A stretch of DNA of 64,000 nt from Desulfovibrio sp. UIB00 (GTDB taxonomy: Bacteria; Desulfobacterota; Desulfovibrionia; Desulfovibrionales; Desulfovibrionaceae), in the NCBI RefSeq assembly GCF_022508225.1, contig NZ_JAETXJ010000007.1:124001-188000 (forward strand), given 5' to 3'. Below are positions 44,359 to 51,904 of this stretch, piece after piece (the stretch's first letter is position 1; each line of letters begins with the position of its first letter). The notes beneath the pieces are model-generated. The model had not been told where the DNA came from, did not search any database, and saw only the letters and a program-made list of their open reading frames with translations. The position numbers were made by a program, and so were the translations under genes.

Positions 44359-45120
44359 ATGGACGTTCTTCTGACCAACGATGACGGCATCCGCGCGCGC
44401 GGCTTGCGCGCGCTATACGCCGCCCTGCTTGAAGCAGGGCATACAGTGCATGTGGTGGCCCCCATGACCCAACAATCCGGCGTGGGCCATTCGCTGACCG
44501 TATTTGAACCTGTACGCGCCATGGATTTTGAGGAACCCGACTTCAAGGGCCTGGGTATTTACGGCACACCCACGGACTGCGTCAAACTGGCCCTCGGGCA
44601 ACTCCTGCCCAAAAAGCCCGACATGGTCATTTCGGGCATCAACGCAGGCCCCAACGTTGGCCCGGACATTCTGTATTCCGGCACGGTGGGCGCGGCCACG
44701 GAGGCGGCCCACGAAAATCTGCCGAGCATCGCTGTTTCGCACGACTGCTACAAGGTCAAAAACGGCGATCTGCTGCCCCAGGCCCGGCATCTGGTGGCGC
44801 TGGCCGAGCGCATCGACTGGTCGAAGCTGGGCCGCCGCAGGGTTGTCAACGTCAACTATCCTGCCTGCCCGCTGGACGAGGTCAAAGGCCTGCGCGTCTG
44901 CCCGCAGACCAGCGCCGTGTGGGTAAACACCTACTCGGAACGCCTGGACCCGCGCGGCGCGCCCTACTGGTGGCTTGAGGGCGAAATTCCGGCAGAAACC
45001 ATTGAGCCGGATTCGGACAAAGACATGCTCAACCGGGGATACATTACCCTTACCCCACTGCGTTTTGATTTTACTGATACGGCTGGCCTGAACGCGCTGG
45101 CAGGCATGAAACTCGCCTAG
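44359..45120 (+). CDS. surE: 5'/3'-nucleotidase SurE
   Basis: Metal-dependent phosphatase acting on nucleoside monophosphates and short polyphosphate. The 253-residue protein begins with MDVLLTNDDGIRARGL, which holds the metal-binding Asp pair. It also has the VVAPMTQQSGVGHSLT loop, TPTDCVKLAL and SGINAGPNVGPDILYSGTVG, all SurE motifs. GAGG precedes the ATG. It is divergent from the OB-HD/tmk operon. Confidence 0.96.
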   Translation: MDVLLTNDDGIRARGLRALYAALLEAGHTVHVVAPMTQQSGVGHSLTVFEPVRAMDFEEPDFKGLGIYGTPTDCVKLALGQLLPKKPDMVISGINAGPNVGPDILYSGTVGAATEAAHENLPSIAVSHDCYKVKNGDLLPQARHLVALAERIDWSKLGRRRVVNVNYPACPLDEVKGLRVCPQTSAVWVNTYSERLDPRGAPYWWLEGEIPAETIEPDSDKDMLNRGYITLTPLRFDFTDTAGLNALAGMKLA

Positions 45121-45406
45121 CGTTCATTACTGTGCCAAAGCTTTCGGCAACCTGCCGGAAACATAAGGGATCAGGCGAACCCTCTTGACGCCGCCGCTAC
45201 ATGTGGGCTACAGGCGCGCTCGGGCATACAAAATATGTTTTGCGTTTGCCCGGGCACTGCCCCGCCGAAGAACTGCAACGTAAGCCAGTTTCCCGCGCTG
45301 CAGGCATTCCCCTTTACGGGGAATTGGTGTATGTGCAGACTTGTCATTTCCGGGCGACTTATGCTTTTTTGACCGTCCTTAATGCCAGACCCCTCTGGAG
45401 GAAATC

Positions 45407-46333
45407 ATGCCTCTTATCAATCCCAAAGAAATGTTCGCTGCCGCCTATACTGGCGGGTACGCCATTGGCGCGTTCAACGTCAACAATATGGAAATCATCC
45501 AGGGCATCATGAGCGCGGCCTCCGAGGAAAAATCGCCGGTCATCCTTCAGGTGTCTTCGGGCGCCCGCAAGTATGCCGGGCAGATATACATCATGAAGCT
45601 TGTGGAAGCGGCTCTTGCGCTTGACCCTTCCATCCCCGTGGTTGTGCACCTCGACCACGGCCCCAGCTTTGAGATGTGCCGCGATTGCATTGACGGCGGC
45701 TTCACATCGGTGATGATCGATGGTTCGCACCTTTCATTTGAAGAGAACATCGCCCTGACCAAACAGGTGGTGGACTATGCCCACCCCCGTGGCGTATGGG
45801 TTGAGGCCGAGCTGGGCAAGCTGGCTGGCATTGAAGAACATGTGCAATCTGCTGAACACGTCTACACCGACCCCGATGAAGCCGTGGAATTTGTAAACCG
45901 CACGGGCTGCGATTCGCTGGCCGTTGCCATCGGCACAAGCCACGGCGCGTACAAGTTCAAGGGCGAAGCCAAGCTTGATTTTGACCGTCTGGCCCGCATT
46001 GGCGACAAGCTGCCGAATTACCCCCTGGTGCTGCACGGCGCTTCCAGCGTACCGCAGGAATTTGTGAGCCAGTGCAACCAGTATGGCGGCCAGGTTGGCG
46101 GAGCCAAGGGTGTGCCCGAAGACATGCTGCGCCAGGCTGCGGGCATGAATGTGTGCAAAATCAATGTGGATACGGACATTCGCCTGGCTGTCACCGCATC
46201 CATCCGTCAGTATCTTGCCGAACACCCCGACCAGTTTGACCCGCGCGCCTACCTCACCCCCGCGCGTGATGCCGTCAAGAACATGGTGGCCCACAAGATC
46301 CGCAATGTCATGGGATCTTCAAATAAAGCCTAA
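45407..46333 (+). CDS. fba: Class II fructose-bisphosphate aldolase
   Basis: Zn-dependent interconversion of fructose-1,6-bisphosphate with two triose phosphates. The 308-residue protein has GGYAIGAFNVNNMEIIQG, the metal motif VVHLDHGPSFEMC, SVMIDGSHLSFEEN, VEAELGKLAG, AIGTSHGAYKF and VLHGASSVP, where the catalytic and metal residues lie. GGAGG precedes the ATG. gap follows 26 bases later, so two adjoining glycolytic/gluconeogenic steps are co-transcribed. The 286 bases upstream hold no gene; a weak TTGACG-N17-CTACAG is seen at 45185-45213. Confidence 0.96.
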   Translation: MPLINPKEMFAAAYTGGYAIGAFNVNNMEIIQGIMSAASEEKSPVILQVSSGARKYAGQIYIMKLVEAALALDPSIPVVVHLDHGPSFEMCRDCIDGGFTSVMIDGSHLSFEENIALTKQVVDYAHPRGVWVEAELGKLAGIEEHVQSAEHVYTDPDEAVEFVNRTGCDSLAVAIGTSHGAYKFKGEAKLDFDRLARIGDKLPNYPLVLHGASSVPQEFVSQCNQYGGQVGGAKGVPEDMLRQAAGMNVCKINVDTDIRLAVTASIRQYLAEHPDQFDPRAYLTPARDAVKNMVAHKIRNVMGSSNKA

Positions 46334-46359
46334 TCCCTACGCCCCAAGGAGCGCGAATC

Positions 46360-47361
46360 ATGCCCGTGAAAGTTGGAATGAACGGCTTTGGCCGCATCGG
46401 TCGGTATCTGCTGCGTCTTATGGCCGACGACAAAGAAATTCAGATCGCCGCCATCAACGCCCGTGCGGACAACGCCGCGCTGGCCTATCTTTTCAAGTAT
46501 GATTCCACTTACGGAACCTTTCAGGGCACTGTTGATCACGATGAAAACGGCATCATCGTCAATGGCCGCCATATCGCCGTTACCCGCTGCAAGGCGGGCG
46601 AATGGGAATGGGAACGCCTTGGCGTAACCCTGGCCGTGGAAACCACGGGCACCATCAAGGATCGGGAAGGCCTGGCCCAGCATCTGGCCTGCGGCGCAAA
46701 AAAGGTTGTGATCTCCGCCCCCGGCAAGGACGTGGACGCCATGATTGTTATGGGCGTCAACCATGACGTCTATGACGGCGCAAAACACAGCGTCATTTCT
46801 GCCGCATCCTGCACCACCAACTGCCTGGCTCCTGCGGTCAAGGTACTGCACGAGACCTTTGGCTTCCGCCATGGCCTCATGACCACTATCCACTCCTACA
46901 CCATGAGCCAGCGTATTCTGGACGGCACCCACAAGGACTGGCGTCGCGGCCGCGCCGCAGCCGTGTCCATGGTGCCTTCAAGCACGGGCGCCGCCAAGGC
47001 TGTGGGGCAGGTCATGCCGGAACTGGAAGGCAAGCTCAACGGTATGTCGGTGCGTATTCCCACCTTTGACTGCTCGCTGGTCGACCTGACCTGTGAAGTG
47101 GAAAAAGCCTGTGATGCCGCCGCTGTCAACGCGGCCCTTCAGGCTGCCAGCAAGGGCGCTCTGGCCGAAAACATGGGCTATTCCGAAGAGCCGCTGGTGT
47201 CCATAGACTACAAGGGCAGCACCTTCGGCGGCGTGGTGGATGCACTCTCCACCCAGGTGCTTGACGGCACCATGGTCAAACTGCTCATCTGGTACGACAA
47301 CGAATCCGGCTTCACCAACCAGTTGCTGCGCCTGCTGCGCATGGTGGGCAAGGACTGCTGA
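46360..47361 (+). CDS. gap: Glyceraldehyde-3-phosphate dehydrogenase
   Basis: NAD(P)-dependent oxidation of glyceraldehyde-3-phosphate. The 333-residue protein has GMNGFGRIGRYLLRLM (Rossmann loop), the catalytic Cys in SAASCTTNCLAP, the sugar-phosphate loop SSTGAAKAVGQV and the C-terminal WYDNESGFTNQLL. AAGGAG precedes the ATG. It pairs with fba. A GC-rich hairpin at 47408-47439 follows. Confidence 0.97.
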   Translation: MPVKVGMNGFGRIGRYLLRLMADDKEIQIAAINARADNAALAYLFKYDSTYGTFQGTVDHDENGIIVNGRHIAVTRCKAGEWEWERLGVTLAVETTGTIKDREGLAQHLACGAKKVVISAPGKDVDAMIVMGVNHDVYDGAKHSVISAASCTTNCLAPAVKVLHETFGFRHGLMTTIHSYTMSQRILDGTHKDWRRGRAAAVSMVPSSTGAAKAVGQVMPELEGKLNGMSVRIPTFDCSLVDLTCEVEKACDAAAVNAALQAASKGALAENMGYSEEPLVSIDYKGSTFGGVVDALSTQVLDGTMVKLLIWYDNESGFTNQLLRLLRMVGKDC

Positions 47362-47407
47362 TAAAGATCGCGCCTTGCCCTGCCTGGCAGGGATGGGCAT
47401 GAATTAC

Positions 47408-47439
47408 GAGCGCGGCGGGTTGCAATACCCGCCGCGCTC
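47408..47439 (+). terminator. Terminator after fba-gap
   Basis: A 13-bp GC-rich perfect stem (47408-47420 and 47427-47439), 6-base loop, weak T tail. Confidence 0.75.
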
Positions 47440-47677
47440 TGCATTTGTTCGCCCGTTTTGACAGCCCCTGTCCCGGCGCATGCTTCACTCTGCCTCTTTT
47501 GGGCCTTTCTCAACCCCAGATTTGAGTGCGCGGCCCAGGAAAATTCTGCTCACCACTCGCCAGTATGGGAAAATTTTTCCTCTTTTCTTTGCCGCGTTTT
47601 ACGCATTACCCAACAAAACTGGCTCTACGCATGGCTTTACAGGCATCTTGTCTGAACGCGTCATTTGCGCCGAGCCC

Positions 47678-47704
47678 TAATACTTTTTGCCGTTGCGCCG
47701 ATTA
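47678..47704 (+). promoter_or_regulatory. Sigma-28 (FliA) promoter of the first flagellin
   Basis: TAATACTT and GCCGATTA are separated by exactly 11 bases, close to the TAAAGTTT-N11-GCCGATAA consensus. The predicted transcript start leaves a leader of about 70 bases. Confidence 0.75.
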
Positions 47705-47784
47705 AGTGGACAAAAGGTGGTAGCACGCAAGGACGCGTCGGCATTTCGCGCCGCCTGTGACATACAGCATTCATGGAGGAATGT

Positions 47785-48672
47785 ATGTATATCAATCATA
47801 ATACCATGGCCTCGCAAGTAGGCAACAATCTGACCTCGCACTACAACGACCTGAAAACCTCTACCTCGCGGCTGTCATCCGGCCTGCGCATCAATTCCGC
47901 TGCGGACGATGCCGCCGGTCTGGCCATTCGCGAACTCATGCGTACCGATATCGCCGCCCTGCAACAGGGCGTGCGTAACGCCAATGACGCCATTTCCCTC
48001 ATTCAGACCGCCGACGGAGCCTTGGGCATCATCGACGAAAAGCTGACTCGTATGAAGGAACTGGCAGAACAGGCAGCCACCGGTACCTATGACTCCACCC
48101 AGCGCCTGATGATTGAATCGGAGTACCAGGCCATGGCTTCGGAAATTACCCGAATCGCCACGGCCACGGACTTCAACGGCATCCACCTGCTGAACGGCAA
48201 CCTGTCGAGCGACACGCACACAGGCAGCACCATGTCCAGCACTGGCAAGCTGAAGGTACACTTTGGCACAGCCAACGATTCGGCGGAAGACTACTACTAC
48301 ATCCAGATCGGCACGAGCACCGCCTCTGCCCTTGGTGTAGGCAATCAGGCTGCCACCACTTCCGCCGGCAGATCGGTATCAACTCAGGAGGCGGCGCAGA
48401 AGGCACTTGTGGCCATCACCAACGCCGTGGTCTCCAAGGACAAGATCCGGGCGCACCTGGGCGCGCTGCAAAACCGGCTGGAGAACACAATCTCCAACCT
48501 GAGCACTCAGGCCGAGAACCTGCAGGCGGCTGAATCCCGCATTTCTGACGTGGACGTGGCCACGGAAATGACGCAGTTTGTCCGCAACCAGATTCTCACC
48601 CAGTCGTCTGTGGCCATGCTCTCGCAAGCCAACAGCATGCCTAAGCTGGCATTGAACCTGATTTCCGGCTAG
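47785..48672 (+). CDS. Flagellin, first copy
   Basis: The 295-residue filament subunit begins MYINHNTMASQVGNNL. The D0/D1 ends are conserved: RLSSGLRINSAADDAAGLAI near residue 33 and SRISDVDVATEMTQFVRNQI near 254. The variable D2/D3 core is nearly absent, which explains the short length. The segment LTRMKELAEQ matches the region read by TLR5. GGAGG sits directly before the ATG at 47785. The second copy 700 bases downstream is very similar, differing mainly around residues 145-205. Expression is expected from the FliA promoter at 47678-47704. A perfect terminator at 48762-48789 closes it. Confidence 0.96.
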   Translation: MYINHNTMASQVGNNLTSHYNDLKTSTSRLSSGLRINSAADDAAGLAIRELMRTDIAALQQGVRNANDAISLIQTADGALGIIDEKLTRMKELAEQAATGTYDSTQRLMIESEYQAMASEITRIATATDFNGIHLLNGNLSSDTHTGSTMSSTGKLKVHFGTANDSAEDYYYIQIGTSTASALGVGNQAATTSAGRSVSTQEAAQKALVAITNAVVSKDKIRAHLGALQNRLENTISNLSTQAENLQAAESRISDVDVATEMTQFVRNQILTQSSVAMLSQANSMPKLALNLISG

Positions 48673-48761
48673 CGGCAAAACCAGGTGGTGGAGGGCAATA
48701 GCCCAGGACCGGCCAAGAGGCTGGGGAGAGCTTTAAGGCCACAACCAACAAGTTTCTGATG

Positions 48762-48789
48762 AAAGCCGGGTCGTTCGCGACCCGGCTTT
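48762..48789 (+). terminator. Terminator after the first flagellin
   Basis: A perfect 12-bp stem (48762-48773 and 48778-48789) with a TTCG loop and a T-run. Confidence 0.9.
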
Positions 48790-49150
48790 TTTGCACCCTG
48801 CTATCTGCTGAGCTTCGGCAAATTCTGCACCGGCACAGTTGCCGCAGCAGTTTTTTCAGCATGCACAGCCCTTCCTTTTCACCATTTCCATTCTTGCGCG
48901 ACTGCCTCTTGCGCGCATGCCCCGTCAACATTTCTGCGCTCGTTCAAAAAACGATGCGATGTCCCACCTGTTCTGCCAAGGCTTTCCTTACGCGGGATAG
49001 CCGTGGGCAAGCAAAAAAGATTTGCCGCAGCAGCATACCCCAAAAATTCGCATCATATAGATATTTGTATATTTTTTTACTGCGAGGCCTGCAGCAGGCT
49101 ACCATTGGCGCACCAGCCGCCAGCTTATTGACGCGTAACGCTGCGATCTC

Positions 49151-49166
49151 TGGCATGAATCCTGCT
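49151..49166 (+). promoter_or_regulatory. Possible sigma-54 promoter upstream of the second flagellin
   Basis: TGGCATG-N4-CTGCT preserves the GG and GC dinucleotides with ten bases between them, as sigma-54 needs. It would leave a leader of about 220 bases. Confidence 0.4.
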
Positions 49167-49395
49167 GTAAACGGAGTGCAGGTTTTCAGGCAAATATTGC
49201 CTCTCTGAAGCCACGAATCAGAAAGGCAACAGCGCCTGTCGTTTAAGGCTGCCAGCCTAGGTCGGCTCTGCCGATACCAGTCTGGCCTTTGGTAACTCTT
49301 TCCCCGCTCCTTGCGGGATGAACGGCGGCAGTCCGCATGGACGCGGGCGCGCATAGTGCGCCGCCGGGCAGACAGAACATTCATGGAGGAATGTC

Positions 49396-50283
49396 ATGTA
49401 TATCAATAACAACTCAATGGCTTCCAATGTTGCCAACAACTTGACCTCGCACTACAGCGACCTGGCGACTTCGACCCAGCGTCTGTCCACAGGCCTGCGC
49501 GTGAACTCCGCTGCCGACGATGCCGCCGGCCTCGCCATTCGCGAATTGATGCGTACGGATATCAAGGCGTTGCAACAGGGCGTGCGTAATGCCAACGACG
49601 CCATTTCCCTCATTCAGACCGCCGACGGCGCCCTGGGCGTCATCGACGAAAAGCTGACCCGTATGAAGGAACTGGCAGAACAGGCTTCCACCGGTACCTA
49701 TGACTCCACCCAGCGCTTGATGATCGAATCGGAGTACCAGGCCATGGCATCGGAAATTACCCGAATCGCCAACGCCACGGACTTCAACGGCATCCACCTG
49801 CTGGACGGCAATCTGTCCGGTGACACGCATGTGGGCAGCACGATGACCTCCACCGGCAAGATGAAGGTCCACTTCGGTACTGCCAACGACTCGGCGGAAG
49901 ACTATTACTACATCCAGATCGGCACGAGCACAGCCTCGGCCCTTGGTGTAGGCAATGAGACGACCGTCGGACGGGCCGGTGCAACCATCTCCACCCAGGA
50001 AGCGGCGCAGAAGGCCCTTGTGGCCATCACCAACGCGGTGGTTTCCAAGGACAAGATCCGGGCACATCTGGGCGCGTTGCAGAACCGCCTGGAGAACACC
50101 GTCTCCAACCTCACCACTCAGGCTGAAAACTTGCAGGCGGCTGAATCCCGCATTTCCGACGTGGACGTGGCCACGGAAATGACGAAGTTTGTCCGCAATC
50201 AGATCCTCACCCAGTCGTCTGTGGCCATGCTCTCGCAGGCCAACAGCATGCCCAAGATGGCCATGCAGCTTATCCAGGGTTAA
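49396..50283 (+). CDS. Flagellin, second copy
   Basis: A 295-residue flagellin beginning MYINNNSMASNVANNL, nearly identical to the first in the terminal domains. It has RLSTGLRVNSAADDAAGLAI near residue 33 and the same LTRMKELAEQ segment. The most different region is about 195-205, where the first copy has NQAATTSAGRS and this has NETTVGRAGAT. GGAGG precedes the ATG. It has its own terminator (50317-50354) and separate upstream sequence, so the two copies may be regulated differently. The pair arose by tandem duplication. Confidence 0.96.
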   Translation: MYINNNSMASNVANNLTSHYSDLATSTQRLSTGLRVNSAADDAAGLAIRELMRTDIKALQQGVRNANDAISLIQTADGALGVIDEKLTRMKELAEQASTGTYDSTQRLMIESEYQAMASEITRIANATDFNGIHLLDGNLSGDTHVGSTMTSTGKMKVHFGTANDSAEDYYYIQIGTSTASALGVGNETTVGRAGATISTQEAAQKALVAITNAVVSKDKIRAHLGALQNRLENTVSNLTTQAENLQAAESRISDVDVATEMTKFVRNQILTQSSVAMLSQANSMPKMAMQLIQG

Positions 50284-50316
50284 CGCTGGTTGAGGGCGTG
50301 CTTTAGCACGTATCCC

Positions 50317-50354
50317 AAAATATCCCCGAAGGGTTCGCCCTTCGGGGATATTTT
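50317..50354. terminator. Terminator between the second flagellin and rimO
   Basis: A perfect 17-bp inverted repeat (50317-50333 and 50338-50354) with a TTCG loop, flanked by A and T runs; usable by both convergent genes. Confidence 0.92.
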
Positions 50355-50403
50355 GCTGCGGAGATGTTTCTTCCGGAGGCCAGATGAGCGCGCTCTCGCT
50401 GGT

Positions 50404-51732
50404 TCAGGCCAGTGCGGTCAGATCATAGTCCGTATTTTCCACTATATCGCATTCCACGAGCGCTCCGGGCGCAACGCCCGGCCCGCTCACGTAAGTGATG
50501 CCGTCCACCTCCGGCGCCTGAAACCACACGCGCCCGCTGTGCAGCCCCGGCCAGTCGGGATGCGGGGCATCTACCAGCACCTGCATGCGCCCGCCCACCT
50601 GCGCGGAGAGCAGCTCGTTGCTGATGTCGGCCTGAATTTCCATAAGAGAATCCCTACGCCACTGCTTAACTTCATCTGGCACCTGATCGGGCAATGTTGC
50701 CGCCACGGTGCCATCTTCTGCCTGATAGGCAAACACGCCCACATGCTGAAAGCGACTTTCTTCTACAAAACGGCACAAACTTTCAAAATGCTCTTCCGTT
50801 TCGCCAGGATAGCCAACAATAAAGGTCGTGCGCAAAGCCGCATGGGGCAGCACGGAGCGCACCGTATCCAGTACGCGCCGGGGGTCGCCCGCAAAAGGCC
50901 GACCCATGCGCGACAGCACATCAGGGTGAGCGTGTTGCAAGGGAATATCCAGATAGGGCAGCAAAGGCGCGCCACAATCTCTGATAAAACGCAAAAGCTC
51001 CGGCGTCACGCCTGTAGGGTACAGGTAGAGCAGGCGCAGCCAGGCGAGGCCCTCAAGCCCCACCAGCTTTTCAAGCAGGCTGGGCAGGCCGTGCTTGAGC
51101 CCAAGATCAACACCCCAGGAGGTCAGATCCTGCGCCACAAGATCAAGCTCGCGTACGCCCTGAGCCAGCAGAGCCCTGGCTTCTTCGGCAATATCATCGG
51201 CGGTCAGCGATTTAAGGCCGCCCCTGATGGAAGGAATGGTGCAGAACGCGCACTTGTGCCTGCACCCCTCGCCCACCTTGAGCCATGCGTACGAAGGGCC
51301 GGTAGAAAGCAATCTGCCGCCGCCGGGGATACGGGCAGGAGGCTCGGGCAGGTTCAGGGCTGCTGCCAGCAAGGCTGGCCAGCGCGGCAGATCACCCGTG
51401 GGTAGCCACACGTCCACTTCCGGCAGTTCCGCTGCCAGGTCGGCAGCGCCATAACGCCCCACCATACAGCCGCCTACAGCCAGCAGGGGCTTGACCTTGC
51501 ACTTTTCAAGCCTCTGGATGGCGTCCACAACCGCGCGAACGGATTCACGCACGGCAGGGTCGATGAATCCGCAGGTATTGATGAAAACCAGACGCGCCTT
51601 GCCCATGTGTTCCACATGCTGCACGGCGACCCCAAGCGAACCGAGCAGACGCTCACTGTCCACGCGGTTTTTTGGGCAGCCAAGGCTCAGCGACCATACT
51701 TTCAGGGAATGAGGAAAAATAGCTCGTGTCAT
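50404..51732 (-). CDS. rimO: Ribosomal protein S12 methylthiotransferase RimO
   Basis: Adds a methylthio group to Asp of ribosomal protein S12. The 442-residue protein has three N-terminal cluster Cys (19, 54, 89; SLGCPKN, INTCGFID, VGGCM) and the radical-SAM CxxxCxxC at 157, 161 and 164 (GEGCRHKCAFCTIP). A C-terminal TRAM-like domain contains GLHSGRVWFQAPEVDG. This matches RimO rather than MiaB by its SLGCPKNxVD start. The start at 51732 is by family alignment; no strong ribosome binding site is seen. It is divergent from the GGDEF-EAL gene. Confidence 0.94.
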   Translation of the reverse strand: MTRAIFPHSLKVWSLSLGCPKNRVDSERLLGSLGVAVQHVEHMGKARLVFINTCGFIDPAVRESVRAVVDAIQRLEKCKVKPLLAVGGCMVGRYGAADLAAELPEVDVWLPTGDLPRWPALLAAALNLPEPPARIPGGGRLLSTGPSYAWLKVGEGCRHKCAFCTIPSIRGGLKSLTADDIAEEARALLAQGVRELDLVAQDLTSWGVDLGLKHGLPSLLEKLVGLEGLAWLRLLYLYPTGVTPELLRFIRDCGAPLLPYLDIPLQHAHPDVLSRMGRPFAGDPRRVLDTVRSVLPHAALRTTFIVGYPGETEEHFESLCRFVEESRFQHVGVFAYQAEDGTVAATLPDQVPDEVKQWRRDSLMEIQADISNELLSAQVGGRMQVLVDAPHPDWPGLHSGRVWFQAPEVDGITYVSGPGVAPGALVECDIVENTDYDLTALA

Positions 51733-51904
51733 GGAGGCACAATACAGAGGGGCGGGGCGCTTGTCATCATTGAGGCCAGACCCCATTCTTCAAACCGGGC
51801 GTGTCCAGCCCGGCAATTTGCAAAACGATAACACAGATGCTAGATCTAATCTGTTGTCTAACAGGCTAATACACAAATGTAATGCCGCACGGCGGAACAT
51901 AAAA

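Larger units (their letters stand above)
47362..47784. other. Intergenic region between gap and the first flagellin
   Basis: No gene is visible. It holds the gap hairpin (47408-47439) and a sigma-28-type promoter (47678-47704), listed separately. Confidence 0.6.
48673..49395. other. Long spacer between the two flagellin genes
   Basis: No supported gene. A 149-codon plus-strand frame (48759-49208) exists but has no flagellar motif or good start, and it runs through the terminator at 48762-48789. A sigma-54-like GG-N10-GC site lies at 49151-49166. A GCCGATAC that resembles only the -10 half of a FliA site is at 49270-49277. The 30 bases before the second flagellin start closely resemble those before the first. 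Confidence 0.5.

Noticed and set aside
48759..49208. 149-codon plus-strand frame in the flagellin spacer
   Set aside because: It begins inside the terminator region, has no good ribosome binding site and no family motif; treated as non-coding.
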